DNA from: Agapetus fuscipes
Lineage: Eukaryota > Arthropoda > Insecta > Trichoptera > Glossosomatidae
Length of the DNA: 64,000 bases
Assembly (NCBI GenBank): GCA_951799405.1
Contig: OX637350.1
Coordinates: 4,511,852-4,575,851, forward strand
Direction of reading: 5' to 3'
Shown: piece after piece, positions 25,401 to 39,383 of the stretch
Position numbering within the stretch: position 1 is the first letter of the stretch
How the letters are laid out: every line of letters starts with the position of its first letter
Position numbers and translations under genes: made by a program
Notes under the pieces: model-generated
Seen by the model: the letters and a program-made list of their open reading frames with translations, nothing else
Databases searched by the model: none
What the model was told of the DNA's origin: nothing

Positions 25401-28400
25401 AAAGCTTTGTGCATGAAATAGATCATGTCTTCGCCCTCGGGTGTAGTCGTCAGGCACATACAACCTGTAGCCCTCCAACAGGGTGGGACTGTCAATTAAG
25501 CCGGTGATGACCTTATGAGTGAGCACCATAAGGGACCTGTTGCGCCTCGATTCCAGGCTTCTAAATCCAGTCTCCCGGAGTAGCTTCTCTTGATGCATGA
25601 ATTGTGGATAACTTCCACACCGCCTCATGAGGAGATACCTGAGAAACTTTTTTTGGACTTGTTTTATCATATCTATGTACTTCCGCTGGTAAGGAGTCCA
25701 AACCTCGACAGCGTACTCTAATTTGGATCGTATAACACAGCTAAAGACGTCAACCATCGCTCTGGGTTCTGTGAGTTAATAGAAATGTGTCAGTTGTAAT
25801 CACAATGCTTAATTATTGACGTTTTATTGGTGTTTTTGACTTAAAGGGGATTATAATAATCGATTGTCGATAACTGCATAGAAGGATTATAAATCTACAT
25901 ACACGGAGCTGTAAAAATCTTACATCAAAATAATAAGGTGTATAAAGTCATAGTAGTCATTAAATAATGTAAGGCGTTAATAAATAATAATTAATTTGTA
26001 TATTGTTATGATTTTATTGGGTTCTTTTAATTAAACTGCAATTACCATTTATTTCACTCAAAATACGGTTTACAATGTACTGGTCACTTTTTCTAGCTCT
26101 TGGCCTATCGTCTTCACGGCTCAATGTTTCAATCGTCTCTGGCCTGCACACAATTGCGATTCGCATTTATATACGTTCTTACGGACGTTTTTTGACTGTT
26201 CTTGATTTCTCGAGCACGGTGGATGATTCCATCCCAGAGCGTTGTTCCACCAGCGTGATGAGGATCACGTATGCACTAATACTACCACACGCTCGTAACA
26301 ATATGTGTGTGTGGCGCGTTACTAATTTCACCCTTCGCGTGACTAGGTTCGAGGAATGACTGTAACTGTAACTCTGTCGCCATTCTGCTAGGGTCGGCCA
26401 GAGCCCCTGCAGAGTTGCCTCCATTTTTTCCTTCCCTGACATACCTCTTTCAATTCCTTCATATCCATCACCTTTTTCATGCATTTTCTTCTTTTACAAA
26501 GTGAATTATTTATATTATTTGTTCATAAATGTGCTGAAACGCAAAGCAAACATTTTCAACAACAAATTTGTTTGAAAATTTCCTTTCAAGACTTATAGGT
26601 TGGTATGCGGCTGACCACCCATACTGTAAAAAATGGTTCACTTTGACAATGTCACCCCTTTTTCAGGGAAGGACGGCAAGAGTTGCAGGGCTTATGTTCA
26701 TTTGAGATTGGGTTTTTATAATGTAGGTCCACATGCGGCGTGTGTTAGCGCGAAATTATACATGTCTGCTTGTGGGAATGCATTTAATATAAATCTTAAA
26801 TGATATATATCTTTGCAGCTTAGATTAGATTAGAATACAATACATAACTGCTGCTAAAATATTGCTGTGACTATGTTTAGACATTTAAAAAGACATCATT
26901 TTTCGTTTATGTAACACATTATTTTCATGTAGGTACCTACTGCTTTTTTTTCCATTTCAAAAGACATTAATTTCACAGAAAAAATCGTCCAGAAACATCT
27001 ACGCTGTTATTCACACACAGCTAATCCATGGCTCATCCGCGGCCTATCGTAAAATTTTCACACAAAAAAAATGATGATTCATAGATTAGCTATAGATTAA
27101 ATGTATTAAATACTATTCCTAGTATTTGAAAAATTAATATGTATTTAACTTTCGAAAGTTGTTGTGTTCCTTGACTAACAGTTTAACATGAGGCTGACCC
27201 CCCATGCTGTAAAAACTTTGTTCATTTTTGCCAATTTCACCCCGGTTTCAGGGAAAGGTGGCGGGAGTTGCAAAGTGTATGTTCATGTGTAAGCGCGAAC
27301 TCACTTATGCCTAGTTAGGTTTAAGTTAGAATTACGGCCGTTTGACATTTTGACAATTATATTAATTTTCGGATATTTAACGAACCGTTCGGTGAGAACT
27401 TACATTATTCTCTACGTTTCGTCAGCGAAGACGTCGGCTACGTCGCTGACGAAACGTAGAGAATAATGTAAGTTCTCACCGAACGGTTCGTTAAATATCC
27501 GAAAATTAATATAATTACTTATGCCTGCTTGTGGGCATGCACCAACAATATATCTTTGCAACTTAGATTATAGAAAATGATAGATAATTTCATGTAAATA
27601 TATCATTGTTAGACCGTTGAACTGTTTTGAGGTAGTGAACTTCGTAGGGAATCAAAACAAACGTGGAATATGATAATTACGATAATTATTATTATATGCC
27701 CACATGCACTTTATCTATAGGAAGAAATAACTTCATTAAAATCTTACTATTTGGTATATTCATTTAAAATACCCTTTTATGAAGCACATAGTTTTATCTT
27801 CACATTTTTTTTATTCATTAGATTTGTTCAACTCACAGATCAATTATTTTATCTATGGTTCAACCCTTAAGCCACGCTTAAACCTATTTTTTATTGTGTG
27901 GAAAAGGTCACTTTTAAATCGTATTTAAAATTGAACCCAGTTTTTTTTAAATAAGGGGCAAGGCTACAAGTCCGGTCGATAGCTCAGTTGGTAGAGTGCT
28001 TGCATTCCATGCCGTGAGCTCGGGTTCGAATCCCACCGAGGGTGTCAGAAATGATTTCCTGTTTCGGTGCTTATTTCAAGTCCCAAAATAAAATACCGGC
28101 AAGGTTTACTCAGCCTTCACAAGAAAAGAGTACCTACCAGCTCTCTCGGGAGCTGGGAACTCCCCACTTCGACTCAAGTGGTTGGCGTAAGGCCGGCCCT
28201 AATGTAATCTAATCTAAGTTGCAAAATATAAGTAACATTAGAGATTCACATTATATGCATTTTCACAAAACAGACATGTTTATATAAACATGCCGCATGT
28301 AGTCCTACAATATAAAAACCCGAATCTCAAATGAACATACACCCTGCAACTCCTGCCGACCTTCCCTGAAACAGGGATGACATTGGCAAAGTGAACCATT

Positions 28401-31400
28401 TTCTACAGCATGGGTGGTCAGCCGCATACCAAACTATTAGTCAAGGAACATACACAACAAATTACTTTTTTATATCAACTAATCTGTAAAAATAAATAGG
28501 TTCCACTCGCCACATGCGAAACCTTTGGGGATAACGCGGCAATAAGTTACGCTATATGTGTAGCTTAGTAGCGTTGCGTTTGCAGCAATGTATCACTTTT
28601 TAGTTGATGATGCAGATAGGTACGTTCTGTACAATGTTGCAATTTTGAAATTTTCTTATCATCTTCTAATTATAATTTTACTGATGGAAATAAAACGTGT
28701 AGATAATTATTGTCTACCCAATTACTTAGGCACTGAATAGATAGTAGACTTGTACCTACAATCTTCATTTTTTTTTTTGCTATACATATTATTCAGCTAC
28801 TGTGGAACCAAAGTAAATGATTACGTAATAATTATTTAGTATGGGCTGTTATCTTTTTTATTAGTGGAGTAGGTATTGACAAGTCCTCACACTTTGCACG
28901 TCATCATCTACAAATAGTATCAAAATAAGATATTCATCAGTGGTGACCAACCCTATGTATCAAATCACGGATAAGATTTTTTGTAGGGATGCGTCTTTCG
29001 TGCTCCTTAAACGATACCAACAGTTTTTACCCTCCTCACATTAGGTGGTAGCCTGCTCCACTCTATTCGGCACGCAAACCGGAAAGCAAGGTCTTCAAAA
29101 TTAATGCGTGTCTGACGATGCGGTCAAACACCCCATACCCCGCGGATCTGAGCGTTTGGCGCCTCAAATCTATCTCAACGGGTGAGAACATGTCGTACAA
29201 ATATGAAGGAGCCTTGATTTGTAAATATTTGATTTTTGGAACTGTTTTCAGTACCCTTAGTACGAGTTGCAAAACTTGAGAAAAGTAAAGTTTACGGAAA
29301 ACATTAAAGAGTGATTTCTTCCAAAATCTGCCGTTTTTTTTTCTTACACTTTACGGTCTTAGCAAAAAAGTTACAGTGATGAATAAAATCAAGTTCAAAC
29401 AAACAAAAACGGCAGAGCTTGGAGGAAATCACTCTTTAATAATTGCCGTAAACTTTACATTACTCAAGTTTTGCAACTCGTACTAAGGATTGTTTTTCTT
29501 CGATCATACGTTCAAAATGTATGTAGAGGGTGAATGGAAAGCGGTGTTACCAAAAAGTGTGAGGTGTGAAATGGTATGCATGAACGTGAAAGTGGTATGA
29601 AACGATTGTTTTTCTATCTCAACAGAATTATGATTATCTATCATGAAAAGATCTGCGGGGTGAACATAAAAGAAAAACGTTAAACCTAAACGGCCTTAAA
29701 AGTATATGTTGCAAGAATAGATGGATGTCGTCGAAGAGGAAGACCGAGAAAGGTATGGATGTACCAAATTTCCGAAATTGCGAATGAATGGAATATCCAG
29801 AGTCATAATAAAAGGAGAGCTTGTATGAAGAAGGTTATGACTCTGGATGAAATGAAAGAAGTATGTAAGGACAGAAAGAAATGGCGGTTGATCTGTAATG
29901 TTGGGTTTTTTTAAAAATTAGAAAAAAAATTCTGTTTTAGTTTTGATGTCCATGCATATTATTATTTATTGATTTTAAAAATGTAATTTGTTGTGTATGT
30001 TCCTTGACTTATAGGTTGGTATGCGGCTGACCACCCATGCTATAAAAATGGTTCACTTTGCCAATGTCACCCCTGTTTCAGGGAAGGTCGGCAAGAGTTG
30101 CAGGGTGTACGTTTATTTGAGATTCTGGTTTTTACATCGTAAGTCCACATGCGGAATGTTTAAGCGCGAACTTGTACGTGTCTGCTTGTGAAAATGCATA
30201 TAATGTGAATCCTTAATGTTACATATCTTTGCAACTTAGATTAGATTAGAAGACACACCTAGTGGTAAAGCGGAAAGGCTACGTTTCCTTAATCATTTTT
30301 TAAATGATTAACTATCACCATCATGTATTTTATTAACCTCACACAATGTATCCAAAAAAACACACTGCAAGCTGATATCATAAAAAATGATAAGTTTTGG
30401 TACGCGTGCCCGGGGTTGCTTACGGCACGCTCCTTCACGCGTCTGGGCGTGCGCGGCGCGTGTGGCGCGTCGTGCTCCTCACGTGCTGGAGGCGTGCTGG
30501 AGGCGTGCCGGGCGTGCCGGGCGTGCAGACGCTCTCATAGGCGGAGCTCCAGCCGAGCAAACACCTGAAAAAATAAAACTCGGCCCAAAAACAAGCGACG
30601 CATTCAACAAAACACATTCAAATATTAAAAAAAAAAAACAGCATTCCAGAAAAAAAAACTAATTCAAATGCTCATATGTCACGCGCGTATTTTTTTTTAT
30701 GTTTTAACAGCCTCTATGTCTCTCCGTATAAAATTTGGACTTCTAAAATAGTTACAATGCAGTTTAGTAAAAATAAGTTTTTTTTTTTTTTCAGCAAGCC
30801 AACATCACACGTCTTGGTGATTTGTTGTCGTTTCCCCTACAACCCGGCCGTGCGGCGTCACAATTTTGTTGTCTGTAGAATTTGTGCCGAGTCCTCTACT
30901 ATAAGGGTGGCTATAACGGTATAGCCACCCTTAGTTCAAGCTGTATAAAATACGGCCACCACCATAAAATTTCACACGTCTGATTTTATAGAAATCCACT
31001 CTCATCTGATCCGTTGGAAACCTCCTGAAAACATTAAAAAAATCACTTCAATTAATTATTAATTTCACTTTAAAAAAAACTGTTTTTTTTTCTTGATTTT
31101 ATTTCACATCAGTTTTCAGGAAGAAGCGAATCAAATTTTCACACGGCATAATAAAATTTCAAATTTTCGTAAAAACATTTTTTTTATTGATGCAAACCAA
31201 CAGCAGTTTTATTTTATTTTTAAATAAAAACAGGAAAAACATGTAATTTTTTTTTTTTTTTTTTTTTATTTGACAACACATTTGAGGTATATTTGTAGTA
31301 TGGTGGTGATCTGCCCACGGCACCGCTGTTGGAAGCGTCTGTTCCTCATGTGGCGGCGAATTGTAATTAATTTCTAGTGTGTACCCAAATGTGCTTAATC

Positions 31401-34400
31401 TCTCGGTCTGGCTGATAACAAATAATAAAAAATATATTTATTTATTTATGCTACATCGCAACAGTGTTGTCTGTTATCGCTGAAGGGGTTCAAGGCAGAT
31501 CAACATTTTATATTAATGTTGAACTATTTTTTTCCTAAAAATAAATATTTATTTATTGCTAAATTCTTTACCCCAATTGTATGGATATCCTTCATATCAT
31601 GACTTGATTGATTTATTACCGGAACCACCGGAATCCATTGCTTGAATTGAAGCAGCATTTGTAAGCGCGAACTCACACGTGTCTGTTTGTGAGCACGCAT
31701 TTAATGTGAACTTTGAATTTTATTATATCTTTGCAACTTAGATTATAGATTATAGACCTCAATCGGTAGAGTGCTAGTATTCCATGCCGAGAGCTCGTGT
31801 TCGAATCCCGCCGAGGGTGTCAGAAATGATTTCCTGCTCCGATGTTTATTTCAGACACAAAAATAAAATACCGGGAAGGTTCACTCAATCTTCACAAAAA
31901 AATAAGTACCAGCCCTTCCGGGAGCTGGTTATCCCTCACATCAATTGAAGTGGTTGGCGGAAGGCCGGCCCTTTTACCTGCAAAAATAAATACTTCCCAC
32001 TCGCCACATGCAACGTCTTTGTGGAAAACGCGGAAAGAAGTTGCACTTTATGCGTGGCTTAGTAGGGTTGGCGACCATTTCGAGAATATTTTACATGTTG
32101 CGTGAAAATTTAACCAAAATCGTTGGAGTGGTTTAGGAGTCCAAAGGAATCATACACACCGTCCCCTTAGTGCTTTTTCGTCTTATGCCCATCAGAGATA
32201 ACTCCTAAAAAGTGTAATATAGCGTAATTACCGGTCCGTAGTCCAGTGGTAACACTTCGGACTCTGAATGGAAGGTTGTGGGTTCGAATCCCGGCGGAGC
32301 ACAAAAAAATATCATTTATATTTTCTAATTTGCTCTTCGCTGGGTTGAAAAATTCATAAAAATCTTTACCAATGACCGGTCACGAAAGGTCCATCCAGCC
32401 TTACAGCAATTGCGTTTTGCTTGAGAATTGGCGCTTTGTAGCGACGACCAAGCTCGTAAAAAATACGGCCGATAGCTCAATTGGAATGCTTGCATTCTAT
32501 ACTGAGAGCAAGGGTTCGATCCCCACCGAGGGTGTCAGAAATGATTTCCCGTTTCGGTGTTTATTTCAAGCCCAAAATACCGGCAAGGTTTACTCAGCCT
32601 TCACAAGAAATGAGAACCAGCCCCCTTTGGGAGCTGGGAAACCCCCACTTCAACTGAAGTGGTTGGTGTAAGGCCGGCCCCCTTACCCGTACAAATAAAT
32701 AGGTCCCGAATCGCCACATGCGACCCCTTCGGGGATAACGCAGGCAAGAAGTTACACTATATGTGTAGCTTAGTTGCGTTTTTTTACACTTTATTATAGC
32801 AGCCATTTTATCACATTATGTACATACTTTGTGCCTGTTGGCAATTTAATTATTTTACTTATATTCATTGTAAAGACGTAAATCAGAGCCGTCTAATAAA
32901 TTTAATGATTTCATCTTCAGGCACGCTTTTACATGTTTACTTTGCTACAAGTGTAGATAATTACTATGCAAATAATGAAAGTTAAACTGTGAAGTCTAAC
33001 CCATTGTTCAGGCTTTCATTTTTAAACAGTTTAAAAGTCAACTTTCCCATACAAATGAGTGGGTTTAATTTTGATTTTAGGTTCGACCAATCTAATGAAT
33101 AAGGCCGATCGACTTATGATATCTGTGAACTAGAAACTATTTAAACGAAAACATATTACACTATATCCGTTTCAACTTACTAAACCGCAAAAAATCGTCC
33201 TAAGTTAGAAAGAGAACAAATATCTTCACAGTATCTTTTCGTTGTAAACAAAAAAACACTTCCAGAAAGTTGGCAGAATTTAAATTCATTTGTGCTGGAA
33301 TGCTGTGCGCACGCATTATAAATGAGTTGGTTGCTTTTTTTAATTCTTAAAGAAAAAAAAACATTATGTCATTGGGTGTCATTCCTTGACTTGTAGGTTG
33401 GTATGAGGCTGACCACCCATACTGTAAAAAAATTGTTCACTTTTCCAATGTCACGTCGGTTTCAGGGAAGATCGGTAAAAGTTGCTGGGCTTATGTTCAT
33501 TTGAGATTGGGTTTTATATTGTAGGTTCACATGCGGCATGTTTAAGCGCGAACTTAAACGTGTCTGCTTGTGGGAATAAATTTAATATAAATATATATAA
33601 ATCTCAAATGTAATATATCTTTGCAACTTAAATTATGGATTACAGTGTCCAAACGCAAAATGAAGAATGCAAGAAAACATAGGATTTCACATGATGTATG
33701 TTCCTTGACTTATAGGTTGTTATGCGGCTGACCACCCATACTGTAAAAAATTGGTTCACTTTGCCAATGTCACCCCTGTTTCAGGGAAGGACGGCAAGAG
33801 TTGCAAGGCTTATGTTCATTTGAGATTGGGTTTTTATATTGTAGGTCCACATGCGGCATGTGTTAGCGCGAAATTATACATATCTGCTTGTGGGAATGCT
33901 TTTAATATAAATCTTAAATGATATATATCTTTGCAGCTTAGATTAGATTAGATTAGATGATGTTTGACAGCTCTGGTTAACAGGTGTGCCATATAGTATG
34001 TATCAATGCAAGCTAGTTTCTTCTCCATCGATATTATAACTCAATGGTTAAACCAAATAATCTACTATGTATCAAGAAATACTCTCAAGAATCCTTACAA
34101 AGTTTGCTTCAATAATAACACATTCTTATGAGTTCAGTGGACTGGAAGACATGGTCAAACATTTTTTGTCGGGTCGATAGCTCATATGGTAGAATGCTTG
34201 CGTTCCATGACAGAGGACTGGACCCCACCAATCTCATCTATAATCTTATCTAAGTTGCAAAGATGTGTAACATTGGGGATTCACATTATATGCATTCTCA
34301 CAAGCAGACACGTACAAGTTCGCGCTTGCACATGCGGCATGTGAACCTACAACATAGAAACCCAAATCTCAAATGAACATACACCCTGCAACTCTTGCCG

Positions 34401-37400
34401 GCCTTCCTTGAAACAGAGTTGACATTGACAAAGTGAACCATCTTCTACAGCATGGGTGGTCAGCCGCATACCAACCTATAAGTCGAGGAATATATTCATG
34501 TACAGAGAAATCATGACAGATAAGAAAATGAAAAAGTTTGCGTGCGTACACAGGTTGTTGAAAATGAAAACAATGGTGCTACCAAAGGTGTCAGAAATGA
34601 TTTTCCGTTTTGGTGTTGATTTAAAATTTAAAAAAAATACCGGCAAGATTTACTCAGCTTTCACAAGAAATGAGTTCTAGCCCCCACGGAAAATGGGAAA
34701 CACTCACTTCAACTGAAGTGGTTGGGTGTAAGGCCGGCCACTTTGCCTGTAAAAATAAATAGAACCCGAGCTCTCAGCATGTAATGCAAGCACTCTACCA
34801 ACTTAGTTATCGACGGGACAAAGTAAACAGCGTAAACCTCACCTATTCCCTACCAGTACCCTAGTACGAGTTGCAAAACTTGAGTAATGTAAAGTTTACG
34901 GCAATTATTAAAGAGTGATATCCCCCAAAATCTGCCGTTTTTGTTTGTTTGAACTTGATTTTCTTCATAACTGTAACTCTTTTGCTAAGACTATAAAGTG
35001 TAAGAAACAAAAACGGCAGATTTTGGGAGAAATCACTCTTTAATATTTTCCGTAAACTTAACTTTTCTCAAGTTTTGCAACTCGCACTAAGGGTACAGGT
35101 ATGCATTACACTTGGAAACGTTATCATAATCACATCTTGATGGATCACTATTAAAAAAAAATATCATGTCAATTTTAGTATGTTTTAATTTATAACAAAT
35201 CCTGATTAGATTAAATAGTATATCGATCTGTGAGTATATCCATATGGTGCACATTCGTTGTGGTAATAAATTTTCGGATTAGATCGGCGACAATTTTCTG
35301 ACTAATTCAGGAAGACCTTGGTTTTCAAAATTGATCACCACATTATCAGAGTTAGTTGAGGTCAACAAAAAACTACCAGCACAATTCAAATGGGACCTTT
35401 GGAATGTGTTTCAGTACAATAAGATTTGTAGACTATAAACATTCTGCCATTAGATGTTACAAGTATAGGTTTATTTTGAAATTTGGAATGCAGTGCCAAT
35501 TATTGTTTAATTTGAAAGTAAGAAGATGTTTTTAATTTTATGTGGGCCTATTTTGGGACTGACATAATCTAATCTAAGTTGCAAAATATAAGTGACATTA
35601 GAGATTCACATTATACGCATTCTCACAAAACAGACATGTTTAATTTCGCGTTTAAACATGCCGCATGTAGTCCTACAATATAAAAACCCGTATCTCAAAT
35701 GAACATACACCCTGCAACTCCTGCCGACCTTCCCTGAAACAGGGGTGACATTGGAAAGTGAACCATTTTCTACAGCATGGGTGCTCAGCCGCATACCAAC
35801 CTATAAGTCAAGGAACATACATACACAACAAATTACATTTTAAAAATCAACAAATTATAACATGTATGGACATCAACAACTAACAAAAAACCAATTTTAA
35901 TTTAAAAAATCCCTAGCCGCCAACATCACAGATTAACCGCCATTTCTTTCTGTCCTTACACACTTCTTTCATTTCTTTCAGAGTCATAATCTTCTTCATA
36001 CAGACTCTCCTTTTATTACGACTCTGGATATTCCATTCATTCACAATTTCGGAAATTTGGTCCATCCATACCTTTCTCGGTCTTCCTCTACCACGACATC
36101 CATCGAGTCTTGCAACATATACTTTCTTCGTCAGTCTGTCATCATTTATTCATAAGATTATTGGTATGTCAATTTTGCACAATGAACAGCTCTTCCAAAA
36201 TTCTAACCCAACTTACCCAACTTCTCTATCCTTTGCATTCTTTCAACATATCGCACAGCTAGATCAAAACTTAGTCAAATAAAAAAACATAAAGTCGGAG
36301 ATGACCTTGTATTGATTGGAGTTACAATGTTTTTAGGCAAAATTCAATAACCAAAATATTTTGCATTAATAATGACCTTCGGAATACGAGTCTCTAGCCT
36401 TAACCACTGGACTACAGACCGGTCGATTGCGCTCCATAACTTAAGTGGTATAAGATGAAGATACACGTTTTTCTAATCAACTGAGAAAGTAGTCTTTGCG
36501 TTTAACTTAGTTATGGCCTAGCTTCTTGATATGTATTCAATTTTACTTATATAGAACCTTGCATTGACGGCTATCTTAAATTCTCATTGTATTACACCCC
36601 TTTATTATTCAACAGGTACTTGATATCATTGTCAGCAATGTTCTAATAGAAATTCTTGTTGTTTTTCAGGCTACAATCCTTGAAGGAAAGTACTGGAAAA
36701 GACGAGCGGAGGCCGTCATAGCGGAATATAAAAAATGGCGCATGTTCTATAGAAACAGGGCTCTGGGATGGCTGCCCACTAATGCTTTATCCGATGTTGT
36801 AAGTATCATTAAACATAATTACACCTCAAATACGATCTTTTAATAAACATGCCTTTGATTTCCGGTCCATAGTTTAGTTATTAGCTGTGAGTTTGCTTTC
36901 TGGGAGGAAGACCTGAAGCGCTATTCTGCTAAATTCCTTACACTTTGGATAACAATCCAAGTCGTAGCTTGTTAGCGCTTGCGAAAGAACTCCATAGATA
37001 AAAAATATCACAGTACACCTTATTTTTGGACACAAAATCGCGATCTCGTCGCCTTAAGGTCGTAAGGAATTTAGCAGAATAGTGCCTCTGGGATGAAATC
37101 CAAACATTATCAGAAAAAAGTTTAGCAGAACCAAAATGTTAAGTACAAAGTTGTTCAAGATTAATCAATATGTTAGACATGTTTATCAATCTATGGTTTT
37201 AGGTGCAAAGAATTTTTAATCTGCTTTGTTTTTAAAAGATCTCTCATTTGTTTCTTATATTACATAGAGTGAACCTTGATCCCATACATCAGCGCTGGGG
37301 TCAACAGTGGCGTGACTATCATACAAGCTAAAAAGCTAAGCATGCGTACCATCAGAAATGCAAATAATGAATATTTTTGGGTAGATTACAGACATTTAAA

Positions 37401-39327
37401 GTCATTCGTCTTTTTAAATTTCCCCCCATCAAAAGTCGTGCTGCTGCCATCTGTGTGTGGCAGTAGGTTATTATTATTAGATTGATGAAGTAAACTCTGT
37501 TACGCAACCGTTATTGAGAAATATATCCCTGTCTTTGTTTAACGTATGAAAAAAGCTTGATCTCTGTAAGCTTGTATGAATATAGTCGGTTAAGCTCTTT
37601 TGTCATTATAAATGAACACAATATTATTACAGATTGTGCTTGGGAGTACACATGATAATAATATCACCATATGCTTAGCTTTTCGTCCATTCAATTTTAC
37701 GATTCCAGACTGGAGCCATTTACAGTTGTATGAATGACCGATTGTATTTTCAATAAACTGTCGCGTCAGGTGTGTTTTATTCGAATATCAGAATAATTGA
37801 CTTATTCCTTGTTTGCGATCGAACCCACTTTTTTGCAAAACCAAGATAATATTAATTTTGTTATTTTATAAAGATAGTTAATTTTGTTTTTTAATTAAAA
37901 ATTAATAATCATTAGATTTTTAATTTTGCTTTTTTATTTTTGTCTTTTTTTGTCCACCTTTTTTGATAGTATATAAAATTAATTCCGGTGAAAATATTGT
38001 TGTGCCTTGTGAGGATCTTAAGTGTGTGAAGGTTTTATTGTTTCAATCCAAAATCTAAGTCTGAGGAAATTAAGAAGCACTGGGGAAAAGAAACATCGGG
38101 GTAAGATGTATTATTTGTAATTTAGTGCAACCTTAATTATCCAGCATGCGTACGGCAGAAACTGTAGGCACGCCACTGGGGGTCAACATTGTAAGGCTGA
38201 ATCAAGTATATGTATATGTGCTTGACCTGTGTAAAACAACTCCGTGGCACAGTGATAAGAATATGTTACAGCGCAGCAAAGATTCTGGGTTCGAAGCCTT
38301 CACTCGGCGACAACAATCATTCAAAACTAGGCTGTGCTCCCCGCCTGTTACAAAGCCAGTCTTCCTTTCAATCTTTCTTTTGTTAAAGTTTTGTTAAAAT
38401 GTGTGCGGTGTTGTGTGTGTTCAGATATCGGATATGGATGTACTGGACTGGCAATCGCAGGGGGACAGCTCGCACATGTTGGTGGACCAAGACTACTTGC
38501 AGTTTATGACTGATACACTCTTCAGCACCATCACTTCCAATCAGCCTTTTGCATTTCCAGACACCAGGGAAATAGGTATGCCATTTATCATCCAACGCAA
38601 TGACACAAAATATTTCAACAAAACGTAAGAAAAAAATTGGCAAATCATAAGGCAATTACAAGTTTATTGTTTTGTTTTCTGTTTCAGCTAGAGGAGCCAG
38701 TTTGGCAGATTTTATTCAACCAAGTCTTGGGCCGCTTCAGCCCAATCTTGACGATTTCATGGACACGTTTGAACCACTTCAAGGTTACTATTTATTACCA
38801 TGTTTGACTTCTTGTGCAGAAGCATAGCATTGTCGTTACTTATTTGAAATTGTTGTTGTAGAGTTGCTACATGTGAAGTTGCCATCAGTTCCAGAAGAAA
38901 TCATAACCCCAGATGACCCGTTCATGAGGCACACCTTTCCACACGCCCTGATGGACTCCAACATCCAGCAGACTCCCCAGTACCCCATCATCTCCATGCA
39001 GTCCTGCACCCAGCGGGAGGCCAACCAGGCGCACAGCCAAAGCCTGATGAGCCAGGAATCCATCATGAACTCTTTGCAGTCAAACATGGACAGTCAATCT
39101 GCCACGTCTATTATAAAGCAAACGGGACGCGGCGTTAACGAAGTGAATAATTACAATTCACCGAGGGATTCGCAGATGTCAAATGTTGGGGCCATGAATA
39201 TGGTGACCAGTGTTATAGCTCAAGCTCCCAGCCAAATGCTGGTGGAACCTTTTGGGATGGGAAGTCACGGAGGGCAGGTGCATGTGCCCAATATGATGAA
39301 CCAACAGCAGCAGCAGCAACAGCAGCA

Positions 39328-39383
<56 letters not shown>

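Noticed and set aside
26075..26359. 94-codon + strand protein
   Set aside because: No recognisable domain, and its end lies in an antisense LINE tail.
27976..28045. tRNA gene with GATAGCTCAGTTGGTAGAG
   Set aside because: It is the SINE-B head followed by the SINE body; several copies exist in this window.
30323..30662. Cys/Arg/Ala-rich protein in the GC-rich block
   Set aside because: Frames exist on both strands and follow the short tandem words; no start context or conservation clue.
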